A DNA stretch of 64,000 nucleotides from Haliotis asinina (taxonomy: Eukaryota > Mollusca > Gastropoda > Lepetellida > Haliotidae), in the NCBI RefSeq assembly GCF_037392515.1, contig NC_090287.1, positions 7,175,501 through 7,239,500 on the forward strand. The letters are read 5' to 3'. The translations under genes and the position numbers were made by a program. Under the pieces are notes generated by a model, which ran no database searches, had not been told where the DNA came from, and saw only the letters and a program-made list of their open reading frames with translations. Numbering within the stretch: the first letter of the stretch is position 1; each line of letters begins with the position of its first letter. Of this stretch, positions 11,458 to 22,078 are shown piece after piece.

Positions 11458-11482
11458 TCCCCCCCCCCCCCCCCCCCCTTTA
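11458..11482 (-). promoter_or_regulatory. Polypurine tract of BEL/Pao
   Basis: On the element strand an AAA followed by a run of 20 G and one A abuts the 3' LTR. This is the plus-strand primer position in LTR retrotransposons. The very long G run is unusual. Confidence 0.75.
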
Positions 11483-11602
11483 TGATAGATTCATATCTAT
11501 CAACCTTAACATACTATCAATATGAAACGAACTAAAATGTTTCTGCACTACCATTTCGTAAGCTATATACACTGATATATACATTTTGTCACCTGTCCCT
11601 GT

Positions 11603-12748
11603 CTATGCCCACTGAAGGGGACAGATTTTTGTCACTGGTCTGGTAATGTTGCTCTTACCAACCTGAATACCAACCACTCTGACATGACCATCCTTCCCTG
11701 GATGAGTCCTGACAACCCGACCTAAAGGCCAAGTTCCTCTTGGGTTTTCTGGGGTAATTACCATCACAACATCGTCCACTCGCACATCCCTAGCTGGAGT
11801 GAACCACTTTTTGCGAACATTCAGTGATGGTAACCAGTCTTTCATCCATCGTTGCCAAGTGTGCCTGAGACGTTCCTGGACCCTTCTCCAACGCTTACGT
11901 GGATGGCGATCACAGGCGTCTAAATCTGGCGAATACTCCCCTCCCATTTGACCATGGATAAAGTGATTGGGAGTCAAAGGCACAATGTCTTCAGGATGAG
12001 AGCTTTGATACGTGAGTGGCCTTGAATTGATGAAGGCCTCAGCACCAGTGAAGGCACTCATCAGTTCCTCGTCGGAAATACTGCTGGAACTCAAAATGGC
12101 GACAATTGCTCGTTTGGCACATTTTACCATTGATTCAAATACTCCACCAAAATGTGAAGCATGTTGTGGATTGAATCGCCAAGTGATACCTTTGTTTGCC
12201 AAGATGGATTTGACATTGTCTGATTTTAGATCCGAAATCAGCCCCTTCATTTCTTTGATTGCACCTACAAAGTTTGTGCCATTGTCTGATATGATCAGTT
12301 TTGGCATACCACGTCTGTCGGCCATGCGAAACAATGCTCTCAAAAAAGAATCCGAATCTAATCCAAAAGCAATCTCAAGATGTACAGCTCTGGTTGCTAA
12401 ACAAGTAAACAGGCAAAGATATCTCTTTTGCCTACTCTTGCCACGACTCTGGAGAGTAATAAAAGGACCTGCATAATCCACCCCTACTTGTTCAAATGCC
12501 CGACATGATGCTTTCACTCTAACAGGCGGTAGATCAGCCATAATTTGATGTGTAGGTTTGGCCTTTCTTCTGCGACACCAAGAGCATTCTCTCTCCCATC
12601 TTCGAATTTCTTCCCTGGCTGACACTATCCAAAACTTGGTACTGATCGCTGCTAAAGTAGCATTGGTTCCTCCGTGCAAACACTTCTCATGGTAGTTCTT
12701 GATGATCAGTTTGGTAACATGATCACCTTTCGGAAGATCACAGGACAT
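11603..12748 (-). CDS. BEL/Pao integrase and C-terminal domain
   Basis: 381 codons as an uninterrupted reverse frame. The order is as follows. An HH-CC zinc-binding region comes first (YHEKCLHGG, then CSWCRRRKA). The rve catalytic core follows, with D in VDYAGPF, D in ISDNGTNF and E in FGGVFESM. A long C-terminal region follows (roughly the last 110 residues, with RLRHTWQRW and GTWPLGRV), like the DUF5641 domain that follows integrase in BEL/Pao. The enzyme inserts element cDNA into chromosomes. It overlaps the preceding RNase H frame by 43 nt in another frame, which could be a mutation or a natural shift. All three catalytic acids are visible. Confidence 0.88.
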   Translation of the reverse strand: MSCDLPKGDHVTKLIIKNYHEKCLHGGTNATLAAISTKFWIVSAREEIRRWERECSWCRRRKAKPTHQIMADLPPVRVKASCRAFEQVGVDYAGPFITLQSRGKSRQKRYLCLFTCLATRAVHLEIAFGLDSDSFLRALFRMADRRGMPKLIISDNGTNFVGAIKEMKGLISDLKSDNVKSILANKGITWRFNPQHASHFGGVFESMVKCAKRAIVAILSSSSISDEELMSAFTGAEAFINSRPLTYQSSHPEDIVPLTPNHFIHGQMGGEYSPDLDACDRHPRKRWRRVQERLRHTWQRWMKDWLPSLNVRKKWFTPARDVRVDDVVMVITPENPRGTWPLGRVVRTHPGKDGHVRVVGIQVGKSNITRPVTKICPLQWA

Positions 12749-14085
12749 CTTGCATCATATGAAAGTACTTCAGCATATCTCAGCCTTCCTGCTGATCTGA
12801 TAACCCCATGTTCATCCATGAATGGCTTCAAGGCTAAGATATGGCTACTAACAGGTAACATGTTGCCTTTTAACAAAGCTGTGTATTCTGCAGGAAAAGA
12901 AGCTTTCTGTGTGTGTGCAATGATTTTCATTTCAGCATCTTCAATGTCTTCACAATCTATCATTTCCTGTTTCCTGTTCAAATATGATGATCTGATGTTG
13001 TTCAAGAATCTAAAAACGTATGCATAGATCCTGCATAATCGTTTCCAGCTGGAAAACCTTGATGGTTCCACTATCCAGTTCTCTTTGCAGGAATAATTTG
13101 CAAACAGAGACGTTCCTACTTTGAATGGAGACTTTTTCTTTTCCAGGTTTTCAGGTAGGTTAAGGTTTTCAGGCTGCTCTGGCCAGTTGTCCGACACGAG
13201 AAAATCAGGACCATGCAACCATTCTTTGGACCCTAATTTTTGTACATGTGTACCTCGGGTAAGAATGTCAGCTGCATTTTCTAATGATGGAACATACTTC
13301 CACTGACAAGGATTTGTATTTTCTTGTATGAACCCTATCCGATTGGCAATGAATGTTTTGAAACAGCGACTTTGACTTCTGATCCAACATAGCACATTAG
13401 AACTATCTGTCCAAAGAATCGCTCTGTTTTGTGCCATTTCAACTGCTTGACAGACAACTAGAAGAAGCTTCACGCCAAGAACAGCAGTCATAAGCTCCAT
13501 TCTAGGAATGCTAACAGCCTTAATGGGTGCTACATGTGTTTTTGAAGCAACAAGATGACTTGATGTAGTGCCTTCATCCATTTTTGTAACTGCATATATC
13601 ACAGTACCAAATGCACTCTGGGACGCATCAACAAAGACATGCAAATGTGTCAAGTCAGGATGGAAATTCATACACCTAATAATCTGAAGAGAGGCAAGAC
13701 CTTCAATTTCATTGCACCATTGCAAAGCCTTTTCAGTTAACTGTGGACTAACAATGTCGTCCCAATCTACACCAGAAATCCACATTTCTTGTAGTATGAT
13801 CTTAGCTCTTATGCTAAACGGTGCCAACAAACCCAGAGGATCAAACAGTTTTGCCATTTCTTTCAAGAAATTTCTTTTGGTAACCGTTAACGTCTTGTTC
13901 TGGATCTGATATGAAAACTGAAATACATCTTTTTCAGCATTCCATGTTAGTCCAAGAGCTTTCACTGAAGGTAATTCGCTCATGTATATTTGGATCTCTT
14001 TCAGCCTATCCTCTACTGGAATATTTTCAAGTACATCTGCTGAATTTGATATCCATTTCCTTGCATGCATCCCTGCTTTAGACCA
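12706..14085 (-). pseudogene. BEL/Pao RT C-terminus and RNase H
   Basis: The reverse frame continues RT after the Gypsy insertion. A palm/thumb region (LGLTWNAEKDVF, then LFDPLGLLAPF) is followed by RNase H with VFVDASQSAFG, IPRMELMTAV and LWTDSSNVL. A connector then leads to the integrase zinc region. LFDPLGLLAP and IPRMEL are strongly BEL/Pao specific. The open frame extends to 14,151, but 14,086-14,151 is Gypsy LTR sequence and not part of this protein. It is separated from its N-terminal RT half (18,898-19,391) by the nested element. Confidence 0.85.
14081..14085. repeat. Target-site duplication GACCA (left)
   Basis: GACCA precedes the left Gypsy LTR and is repeated at 18,898-18,902. This is the 5-bp duplication typical of Ty3/Gypsy. 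Confidence 0.9.
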
Positions 14086-14255
14086 TGTAGTATCTTCTTG
14101 GGATCCATGTCTGCTCAGGGACACACACGACATGCGAGTAGTTCCAATCACCCGCTTTATTATTCTGACGTAGTACGCAAGTTCACAAGTTACATCATGT
14201 GACCTCAGATGCTATAAGGCATACAACTACATCTCACAACTATGAGAATACTACA
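14086..14255 (-). repeat. Gypsy 3' LTR (left)
   Basis: 170 bp, TGTAGTA...TACTACA, identical by eye to 18,728-18,897. Confidence 0.95.
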
Positions 14256-14268
14256 ATCCTCCCACAGT
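14256..14268 (-). promoter_or_regulatory. Gypsy polypurine tract
   Basis: Reverse strand reads GTGGGAGGAT directly before the 3' LTR, a short purine-rich plus-strand primer site. Confidence 0.55.
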
Positions 14269-14444
14269 TAGTACTGAAAACATCCATTATTTTCAAACAT
14301 AATATTTGAAAATATTTAAATCTACCACCAATCAAGCATGTAATAAATTCCTAAATGTGTTACAACAAATAAATACACCTTCAAACATATCCCACTTTCA
14401 TTATTATACAAGTCTAACAATGACATAATGAAACATTCAAATAT
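14269..14444 (-). other. Gypsy 3' untranslated stretch
   Basis: AT-rich non-coding sequence between the end of the integrase frame and the polypurine tract. No further motif seen. Confidence 0.5.
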
Positions 14445-16379
14445 TCATTTCTTTACATAGTCTTTCAAATATGCAAGAGCACGACGTGTCCTTTGAGATC
14501 TTCTTAAACAAGCAGTATCTGCTGACAGTGTAGCAGATCCACTGAGTTCATTTTCCTCTTCAGTTTCAGTCACATTAGTACTCATATCTACAGCTAGATC
14601 AGTACACAAGTTATCCTGCTGAACAGTAAAGTTCTCTGGCACTGAAGTTGCTTGTACTTGTGACTCAGTTCTGTCTGATACTAAGTTTCTCGGAATCATA
14701 TCTTCAGGAATCTCAACATTATCAAAGTTCACTGGATCCTCACATGGAGCATGTCTAAGAAATTTAGCATTTCTTACACTGATAACACCTGTATCACAGT
14801 TCACAACCTGGAATGTATCACGTTGTTTCTTGTTGATGATCACATATTTTACAGGTTTGTACGTTGGAGTTAACTTACCACGCACAAAATTAGCAATGTA
14901 CACCAGATCACCAACACTAAACATATGATGTTTCACACTGTTCTTCACATCTGCATATGTCTTCATCTTCTCTGCATAACAGAGTTTTCTTGATAATAAT
15001 GGATCAGGTTTTGAGGAGTACAGCATTGGATATTTAGTTTTAATGTTCCTATGAAGCAATAACATAGCTGGAGTTTCACCAGTAGCTCGATGTGGAGTAG
15101 CTCTATACATTTGTAGAATTCTGGGTAACTGTCGTTTCCAGTCATTCCCATCAGTTGCTGCAGAACGGAATGCATTCTTCAAGAATCTATGAAAGCGTTC
15201 GATCTTTCCATTGCTCTTGGGAAAATATGGTGACGAACGGATATGTTTAATCCCTGCCATTCTCAAATATTTCACAAACTGTACGCTCACAAATTGGCGA
15301 CCATTATCTGAAACTATGCTCTCTGGGAAACCATGTTCAGAAAATATTCTTTCCAAAACTTCAATGATAGCACTTGATGTAATGTCTTTAATCACCACTG
15401 CAAATGGACACGAAGAAAAGTAATCTATCAACGTTAACACGTAGGCTGAATCAATAGGTCCAACGATGTCTATACCAACTTTCGACCACGGTCTTGGTGC
15501 TGGATCTACAGGTTGTAATGGAGTGTCATTTCTTAAAGGTTGATTCAGAACACAGGTAGCACACTTGTTAACAAGTTGTTCCACATCAAAATCCATCTTT
15601 GGCCAATAGAATCTTGTACGAAGGAATTGTTTAGTACGTACTATGCCTTGATGTGTCTCATGAGCTATACTCAAAACTCTCGACCTTAGTGATTGAGGAA
15701 TCACTATTCTCTCTCCTCTCAAAAGAATTGAGTCATATGTTGAGAGTTCATTCTTGAACTTCAGATATTCCACCGACACATCACTCCAATCATCCGAGTT
15801 TATAGCACTTAATACTTTCACAATTTCTCCATCTTTGGATGAACAATTCCTAATTTCATCTATTGTAATTGAATCAATATCTAGTACACATGTGTCAACC
15901 ACAGATCTGATATAATAGTCAGCCACATTATCACAATTCTTGGATGATAATGATTTTCTTGAAAAGAAATCTGCAATATTAGATTTGCCAGCAATGTGTC
16001 TAATTTGGAAATCATATCCATTTAACTTCCATGCAAATCTTTGAATTCTAGGGGGTAACTGAACTGTTTTCTCTTGAGTTAGCATGTGAATCAACGGACG
16101 GTGATCTGTTTGTAAAATAAACTTCCTTCCCCAAAGATACTTGTGGACATGTTCCACAGACCAGATACATCCTAATGCTTCTCGTTCTATTTGTGAATAC
16201 CTACGCTCAGTTTCTGTCAAAGAACGACTAGCAAATGCGATAGGTTGAAAACTACCATCATCTTGCTCTTGAAGTAAAACTGAACCCAAACCAACTGGAC
16301 TAGCATCACAAACCAGAATAGTTGGAGCATCAACATCATAGAAAGCTAAACATGTGGCTTTACTAATAGCCTTCTTCAA
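14445..16379 (-). CDS. Gypsy RNase H and integrase
   Basis: 644-codon uninterrupted reverse frame. RNase H occupies roughly residues 10-135 (LVCDASPVGLG, ASRSLTETERRYSQIE, LQTDHRPL). The integrase zinc region follows at about 235-290 (HETHQGI, then CATCVLNQP). The rve core comes next, with D in GIDIVGP, D in VSDNGRQF and E in NGKIERFH. A C-terminal acidic, serine-rich tail ends the frame. The first ATG is not a true start: the protein is a segment of a polyprotein whose upstream part (16,376-18,064) is in another frame. An internal deletion caused this, since the natural sequence just upstream of MKKAI reads on in this frame toward 16,420. Confidence 0.9.
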   Translation of the reverse strand: MKKAISKATCLAFYDVDAPTILVCDASPVGLGSVLLQEQDDGSFQPIAFASRSLTETERRYSQIEREALGCIWSVEHVHKYLWGRKFILQTDHRPLIHMLTQEKTVQLPPRIQRFAWKLNGYDFQIRHIAGKSNIADFFSRKSLSSKNCDNVADYYIRSVVDTCVLDIDSITIDEIRNCSSKDGEIVKVLSAINSDDWSDVSVEYLKFKNELSTYDSILLRGERIVIPQSLRSRVLSIAHETHQGIVRTKQFLRTRFYWPKMDFDVEQLVNKCATCVLNQPLRNDTPLQPVDPAPRPWSKVGIDIVGPIDSAYVLTLIDYFSSCPFAVVIKDITSSAIIEVLERIFSEHGFPESIVSDNGRQFVSVQFVKYLRMAGIKHIRSSPYFPKSNGKIERFHRFLKNAFRSAATDGNDWKRQLPRILQMYRATPHRATGETPAMLLLHRNIKTKYPMLYSSKPDPLLSRKLCYAEKMKTYADVKNSVKHHMFSVGDLVYIANFVRGKLTPTYKPVKYVIINKKQRDTFQVVNCDTGVISVRNAKFLRHAPCEDPVNFDNVEIPEDMIPRNLVSDRTESQVQATSVPENFTVQQDNLCTDLAVDMSTNVTETEEENELSGSATLSADTACLRRSQRTRRALAYLKDYVKK

Positions 16380-18064
16380 AGATACAAATGCTGACTGACA
16401 AACATCATTCCATTTTCAAGTTCTTCAAGAGAATCTGCATAACAAATCAAATCATCAATATATTTCTCCAAACCTGTAATATCATGGAAAACATAGTTCA
16501 TAGCCTTTTGATATGCTTCAGAAGCTGAATTCAAACCAAAAGGGAGTCTTTTGAATCTAAAGATACCTCTGTGTGTAACAAAACTTGTCAAATCTCTAGA
16601 TTCTTCTGCCAATAAAATCTGCCAAAATCCCCGTTTACAATCAAGCTTGGCAAAGTAGCGTGCTGATCTCATAGCATAGAGTGTATCATCTACAGTAGGA
16701 ATAGGAAACCTCTCACGAACAACAGCCTTGTTGACCTCACGTAAATCACAACAAACTCTAATCTCAGAAGTATTTGGTTTTGGAACACAATGTATATTTG
16801 AAACCCAAGGTGTAGCATGATGTACTTCTTCAATGATATCATCATCAATCATTCTATCTAACTCAGAACTGACTGCTTCCACCATTGAATAGGGTAACCT
16901 AAGAAGCGGTTGTGTAACCGGTGGGACTGATTCATTAACCTTGATTGTATGAGTAAAATCTTTAATTTGACCCAAGCCATCAAATACATCTGAAAATTCA
17001 TCAAAAAGATGATCTAGATTTGTTGAAGAACTAACCTTGTTTACATTGATCTGAAGCAAAGACAACTCAAGACTAGACTTCCTTCCAAGCAAGGATACCT
17101 CATCACCAGACATGACATAAATCTTATCTTCAACTTGATTATCACCAACTTTCAGAAGAACATCAAAATAACCAAGACATACCATAGGCTGCTTCTGACC
17201 ATAAGCTTTAAAATGTTTAGCTGTAGGAGAAAGTGGGAAATGTTTGAAATATCTATCATAAGTCACCTCTGAAATTATGTTCCTATATGAACCTGAATCT
17301 AAGAACATCTCCAAATCTCTACCATTTACATTCACAGAAGTACAGAGATCTGAATCAAAGTAATACACAAACTCAGCATCTTCTGAAAATGAATCTGATT
17401 CAGATGTTTCATCAATCAATACTGCCTTCAATTTCTGCTTATCATTCTGTTGCTGAAATTTAACCTTACCACCTTTCTTTTTCTTTTTAACAGCCTTCTG
17501 CTTTGAATGAGCTTGCTTATCAATATCTAACTTACCTAACTGAAACCTTGATGTATAACTAGACCTACTACCTGGAGTTGAACTACCAGCTGACTGTCTA
17601 GCTTTACATACTCTAGCCAGATGACCCTTCTTTTTACAGAACAGACAGTTGGCATTAATAGCACCACATTCAGAAGCCTTGTGATCTGAAAAACCACATC
17701 TGTAACACCGGCTATAAGACTGATTACCAGACTGAGTAAAGCTAACATCAACTTTGTTAACAGAAATTCCTGCAATAGCTTTAGAATTCTCCATAGCCAT
17801 CTCATAAAGTCTTGCAACCTTAAGAGCAGAATCCAAAGTTAAATCATCCTTCAGCAGAAGTTTCTCACGGAGGTGTTTCGATGCACATTTCTCAACAATC
17901 TGATCTCTGATCATTTCATCATGCAAAGCACCAAAATTACAAGTTTTGGCAAGTTCTCTCAAGTCAGTAACATAATTATCAATACTCTCATCTGACCCTT
18001 GTGCTCTAGAACGAAATCTGTAACGTTCTGCCACTACATTTCTTTTTTGGATTGAAGTATGCAC
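16376..18064 (-). pseudogene. Gypsy gag C-terminus, protease and RT (truncated)
   Basis: 562-codon reverse frame. The capsid C-terminal part is followed by two CCHC knuckles (CYRCGFSDHKASEC and CLFCKKKGHLARVC). A lysine-rich linker follows, then a retropepsin-like active site FLDSGSYRN. RT covers fingers and palm, with RVCCDLREVNKAV, LDCKRGFWQI, RLPFGLNSA and the catalytic KYIDDL. After DSLEELEN the frame breaks: the RT thumb and connection are missing, and the sequence resumes in another frame just before RNase H. Typical Gypsy RTs have roughly 100 more residues here. The N-terminal end is joined to gag by a frameshift at an A-rich run (18,041-18,050). Confidence 0.88.
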
Positions 18065-18338
18065 TCAAAACAGTTTTAGCAGTATCATAAGTGTCCTTTT
18101 GACCAGGCAATGTAAGAAAAATTCTCTGACATGGAGTACCTAAACAGTGCAACAATGTTGCCCTTCGAACCTTATCCTCTTGTGTTTCTAGACCACTGGC
18201 AACCTCATAAATAGAAAAAGATTCCATCCAAACAGTAAATTCATTACTCATATCAGTGGAATTCATATTTAGAGCTGGCGGGGGACGTAAATGTACGTTA
18301 AAGTTCACAGGTGCTGCGACTAGTTCAGGTTCAGCCAT
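18006..18338 (-). pseudogene. Gypsy gag N-terminus
   Basis: Start ATG at 18,338 (MAEPELVAAP), chosen because it follows the primer-binding leader. The frame is open farther upstream but unconserved-looking. It encodes the N-terminal capsid region of gag, which forms the particle. It leaves frame at the A run 18,041-18,050, and the continuation is in the next frame (from 18,064). Because the shift lies within capsid rather than at the gag/pol boundary, I read it as a mutation rather than programmed frameshifting. Confidence 0.7.
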
Positions 18339-18708
18339 ATTGGATACACACTGTTTACACAGTTTGGCAAAGTCAAAGTTTATGAAAGTCAAGACAAGTT
18401 CGACTAAACAAAATATGGAGAATGTTCTCAATACCCAGTTCATGATGACAAATATGATAAATATTCACATTGAACACATGCTGTTGAAAAGGTGAATAGA
18501 CAGCTGTAGACAAAACTTGCGACATACTGTGAGTCGTGACACTGACAGGCGAGATACATGTGATACACGAGAATAAATGGCGTCTTCATGAGTGCAAAAG
18601 TTCTCACACAAAGTTCTGTTCAGAAGTTCCACCAATTAGTGAGAGTTCGTATCACTAACATAGTTCATGTCGCGTGTATATCACCTTCCCTTGAGGCAAT
18701 TACGACGT

Positions 18709-18726
18709 ATCCCATCCTCGTCGCCA
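18709..18726 (-). promoter_or_regulatory. Gypsy primer-binding site
   Basis: On the element strand TGGCGACGAGGATGGGAT begins one base inside the 5' LTR. TGG pairs with a tRNA 3' CCA. The tRNA was not identified. Confidence 0.6.
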
Positions 18727-18727
18727 T

Positions 18728-18897
18728 TGTAGTATCTTCTTGGGATCCATGTCTGCTCAGGGACACACACGACATGCGAGTAGTTCCAATCACCCGCTTT
18801 ATTATTCTGACGTAGTACGCAAGTTCACAAGTTACATCATGTGACCTCAGATGCTATAAGGCATACAACTACATCTCACAACTATGAGAATACTACA
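18728..18897 (-). repeat. Gypsy 5' LTR (right)
   Basis: 170 bp, the same as 14,086-14,255, followed by the duplicated GACCA (18,898-18,902). Confidence 0.95.
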
Positions 18898-19391
18898 GAC
18901 CACATTGCATTCAGCTGCTCATACAGTTCTATTGCCTTTTCCTTTGTTTGAACTGAATCCATATTATCATCCATGTATGTCGATTTCAAAACTGTCTGCG
19001 CAGCTAAAGGAAATGCTGTTCTTTGCAATTCAGCATGATTCTGCGAAACATACTGAGCAAGGAAAGGGGAACAGTTTATTCCGAAAACGACCCTATTAAA
19101 CTCATACATCTCAGGCGTTTTGTCCTGATGCATATCTCTCCAAAGAAATCTAAAGTATGGTCGATCCTGTTCACTGATCTCGATCTGGAGATACATCTCT
19201 GCTATGTCACAAATGATAGCAACAGGAAATTGTCTGAACCTCAAAAGAATTTCGAACAAGTCATTCTGCAGTTTTGGCCCTGGATGAATACAGTCATTCA
19301 AAGATATCCCCTTGCACTTGGCAGAGGCATCAAAAACTACACGAACCTTTGTGGTTGTTCGATCAAGTTTCACAACTGGGAAGTGAGGCAT
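18898..19391 (-). pseudogene. BEL/Pao RT, N-terminal half
   Basis: Reverse frame with BEL-type RT signatures: [49 protein letters not shown] and the catalytic box TYMDDN. It is separated from the upstream protease frame by a shift in a T run (about 19,414-19,420). It is cut at 18,898-18,902 by the Gypsy insertion; the other half resumes at 14,085. Reading over one copy of the duplicated GACCA keeps the frame, which confirms the insertion point. Confidence 0.88.
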
Positions 19392-19407
19392 AATCCATTT
19401 ACTATTC

Positions 19408-20718
19408 CTAGTTTTTTTCTGGATCTAACTTTCTGATGTAGCCTTTCTCAACATACTCATTAATGAGTGCAGCATATGCATCAGAAACAACCTTATCTTT
19501 TGACAGTTTCTTCTCCAAATTCACAAGGCGATTAAGTGCAATGTCATGGTTATCTGCAAGACAATCTTTATTGTCATTCCAAGGTATTGCAACCCTGTAT
19601 CTGGCATTCTCATATTCCAGTGATTCATGGACAATATCTATTGCGATCTTCTCACTGAGACTCATATCAGTTTTTGGATTTGGAATTTCTTCCATTTCCC
19701 AAAATTGCTGGACTATCATATCAAGGTTATCTGTACCAGTATTATCATTCCTGTCAAAGAATGTTTCTGTGGAATGTGTCCTGTGTTCAGTAGTTGATAT
19801 ATTCCCTACGCATGTCCAACCTAAGGGTGTTAATCTGGCAATAGGTTCTCCAGGATTACCACATACATCTCCCTGTGAGTAATGCAAATCTAAACAATCT
19901 AAGCCTATGAGGATATCAACAACTGGGCGAGAACAATGTTTTGGAAACTGAATATTTCTCAAGTGTTTCCACCTATGGGCGTGTTTCTTCCAGTCAATTA
20001 CTTTCATATTGCCTGTCACTTTTCTAGTAGTCAACGCATTGACCTTTGTCGTGAAAGGCCCATCTAAACTCTCAAGGTCACATTCAACTGACGTACTCCT
20101 GAATGATTCCCTTTTATTGTTCAGGACATTTACTGTTACAGTTGAAGATTCACCCACTAGCTGAAGCTCTGAAGCAACATCTTCGTTGATGTACGTTTGA
20201 TTGCTAGCATCATCTAATAATGCGTTAACTGTCAAAGAACGTTTTCCGTTTTTCAAAATTACAGGAATAGTTCTCAAAGCCAAATAATTTGACCTGTCTT
20301 TTAAGGTAGACATTGTTGTTTGAGTGCAAGCTTCTGATCCTATAGCTTGACGTGCGTATGGTTTGCCAAAGGATGTGTGTGCATGCGGACCACCAGTTGT
20401 CCTCTGTTTTCCATGAAGTAGTCGGTTGTGATCTGCTTTGCAACCATCAATTCCACATACAGCATATCTACTACAAAACTTTCCACGATGATTTGTGCCT
20501 AGGCATCGAAAGCAGAGACTCAATTCTTTGGCTTTATCCCATCGACGTCCTAAGTCTAATTCCTTAAATTGTTTACATTGCCAAATCTTATGATTTTGTA
20601 GCCTCACACACAGGACACTTTGAAGTTTGATCCTGATTTTGATTGCCAAAGAACGTGCCTGGTTTGGATTTACCAACTGTTGATTTTCCTGAGAAGCCCT
20701 GCTTTGCTTCAGCTGCAA
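19408..20718 (-). CDS. BEL/Pao zinc knuckle, protease and RT leader
   Basis: 436-codon reverse frame. The first ~35 residues are a shadow of gag in another frame. True coding begins around [11 protein letters not shown] (about 20,590). A cysteine-histidine region follows ([15 protein letters not shown], then [15 protein letters not shown]), then the protease core [15 protein letters not shown], like the DUF1758 aspartic protease of BEL/Pao. After it come [21 protein letters not shown] and the RT leader ending [11 protein letters not shown]. The protease cuts the polyprotein. The frame ends at a run near 19,414, where a shift separates it from RT. Confidence 0.85.
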   Translation of the reverse strand: MQLKQSRASQENQQLVNPNQARSLAIKIRIKLQSVLCVRLQNHKIWQCKQFKELDLGRRWDKAKELSLCFRCLGTNHRGKFCSRYAVCGIDGCKADHNRLLHGKQRTTGGPHAHTSFGKPYARQAIGSEACTQTTMSTLKDRSNYLALRTIPVILKNGKRSLTVNALLDDASNQTYINEDVASELQLVGESSTVTVNVLNNKRESFRSTSVECDLESLDGPFTTKVNALTTRKVTGNMKVIDWKKHAHRWKHLRNIQFPKHCSRPVVDILIGLDCLDLHYSQGDVCGNPGEPIARLTPLGWTCVGNISTTEHRTHSTETFFDRNDNTGTDNLDMIVQQFWEMEEIPNPKTDMSLSEKIAIDIVHESLEYENARYRVAIPWNDNKDCLADNHDIALNRLVNLEKKLSKDKVVSDAYAALINEYVEKGYIRKLDPEKN

Positions 20719-21910
20719 CTGTCTGAAAGTTAGACTCTAACAGTGTCCAATCTCTTAGGGTCTCTACTGACTCCTGCCGCTGTTGTTCGTAAATCCACCT
20801 TTTGTAACGAGTAATCATGCTTTCTGTTAACTTTGTTAACAACAGAGCATAGAGACACCCATCTCCTAACTCCTCTACTTTGTCAGCCTCGCGAAAACTA
20901 ACCACTGCAATGTCCAACAGATCAGCAAATTTGTCCAATTCCTTAGCATTTCCACGACTCAATGGTTTAAAGTTGGAAATTTCCTGTAGCTTTAAAGCAA
21001 TCTGTCTCCTTTTACCCCCATATTTTCTTTCAAGCCTTTCTAATGCAATATCATAAACAGCAGCGCTATGCCCTAATTTTGCAATAACCTGAGCTGCATC
21101 TCCAGATAGGTATTGTTTCAGTTGAAGTAGCTTATATTCATTGCTGGCAGGTGCTCTATCGACACAGGCCATGAATGCTGCTTTCCACCCTTCATACTCT
21201 GCTACTTTGCCTGAGAAAATAGGGATTGACACTCGCTTAAGTTGTCTCCATAAATCGTCACCAATATTTGGCCGCGTTGTTCTAACATGTGTCCTATCAA
21301 GAAACATAGAATGTTGAGACTCTCTATAATCTGCAGTGTGTTCATGTGTATGTCTGGCATTGTCTCTATTCGAACTTTCTAAAGGTTTCATCTGTACATC
21401 ATTCTTTCCAATTTTACTGGAATCCACATCACTTTCATTTTCTTGATTCGGTGCTCTGTGACTAACATGCTGTGATTGTGAATGCACATGACTCTCAGAG
21501 TGAAACAACCTTGGAATGCCACTTTTGACTGATCTGACAGAACTTGTGTCCAGCGTATGTTTTAGAAACAAATTAGCCTGCTCAATAGCACCATCAGTTT
21601 CGCATTCGACTGCTGCTAATTCTTGTTTTGTTTGCTTGAACAGATCAACATCACCAGACTCACTATACGCTATTGACAGTTCACAGATTACATTAATAGC
21701 CTTGCTCTGAAGAACACTTACCTGGTCTATCATGTCCCTCACAGCATGTCTAGAGGGTAGCTCTTTTTCAATAAGCCCCAACAATTTGTTTTTACTTTTT
21801 GTAAGGGACGATTTTGCAGCTGCTTTTTGCTTTTTTAATTTTAATATTTTAGCTCACTCTCTATCAGATTCATAGAAGTCTCTGGTTCCTTTTTGCTTTG
21901 CGGCAACGAC
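20588..21910 (-). pseudogene. BEL/Pao gag
   Basis: The conserved body (reverse frame 21,784-20,588, 398 codons) contains the DUF1759-like gag core: IPIFSGKVAEYEGWKAAF, LLQLKQYLSGDAAQVI and ALERLERKYG. It ends just after the first knuckle cysteines (CPVCEATKS). The likely start is the ATG at about 21,910 (MSLPQSKK), which is in another frame; one small shift near 21,845-21,858 joins the two. No ATG begins the main frame, only TTG. Gag forms the particle shell. Another shift at about 20,590 leads into the protease frame. Confidence 0.78.
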
Positions 21911-22060
21911 ATGATGAACCCGGTCAAGATGTGCTAACGTTTTCACCAATCGGCAAAGACACACAAAATATCAACTTCAAGGTCAAAACACTAACCTAAC
22001 GCTAATCCGTCAACACACGACAGATTTAAAACTAAACTAAATTGAATTAGTGCTAACCAC
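21911..22060 (-). other. BEL/Pao 5' leader
   Basis: Untranslated leader between the primer-binding site and the presumed gag start. No further signal recognised. Confidence 0.5.
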
Positions 22061-22072
22061 GCTCTGCTACCA
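22061..22072 (-). promoter_or_regulatory. BEL/Pao primer-binding site
   Basis: On the element strand TGGTAGCAGAGC lies six A residues inside the 5' LTR. TGG pairs with a tRNA CCA end. tRNA identity not determined. Confidence 0.65.
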
Positions 22073-22078
22073 TTTTTT

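Larger units (their letters stand above)
14086..18897 (-). mobile_element. Ty3/Gypsy LTR retrotransposon nested in BEL/Pao
   Basis: 4,812 bp on the reverse strand, with two 170 bp LTRs (14,086-14,255 and 18,728-18,897) that look identical. They begin TGTAGTA and end TACTACA. Domain order is gag with two CCHC knuckles, protease, RT, RNase H, integrase. A putative primer-binding site and a short polypurine tract lie inside the LTRs. Internally it is damaged: a frameshift in gag and a deletion between RT and RNase H at about 16,430. It lies inside the BEL RT gene. Confidence 0.95.

Noticed and set aside
12012..12476. 154-codon + strand frame opposite the BEL integrase
   Set aside because: Antisense shadow of the well-supported integrase frame.
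18041..18050. Programmed frameshift site in Gypsy gag
   Set aside because: The slippery-looking A run lies within capsid coding, upstream of the knuckles, not at the gag/pol boundary. A mutation is simpler.
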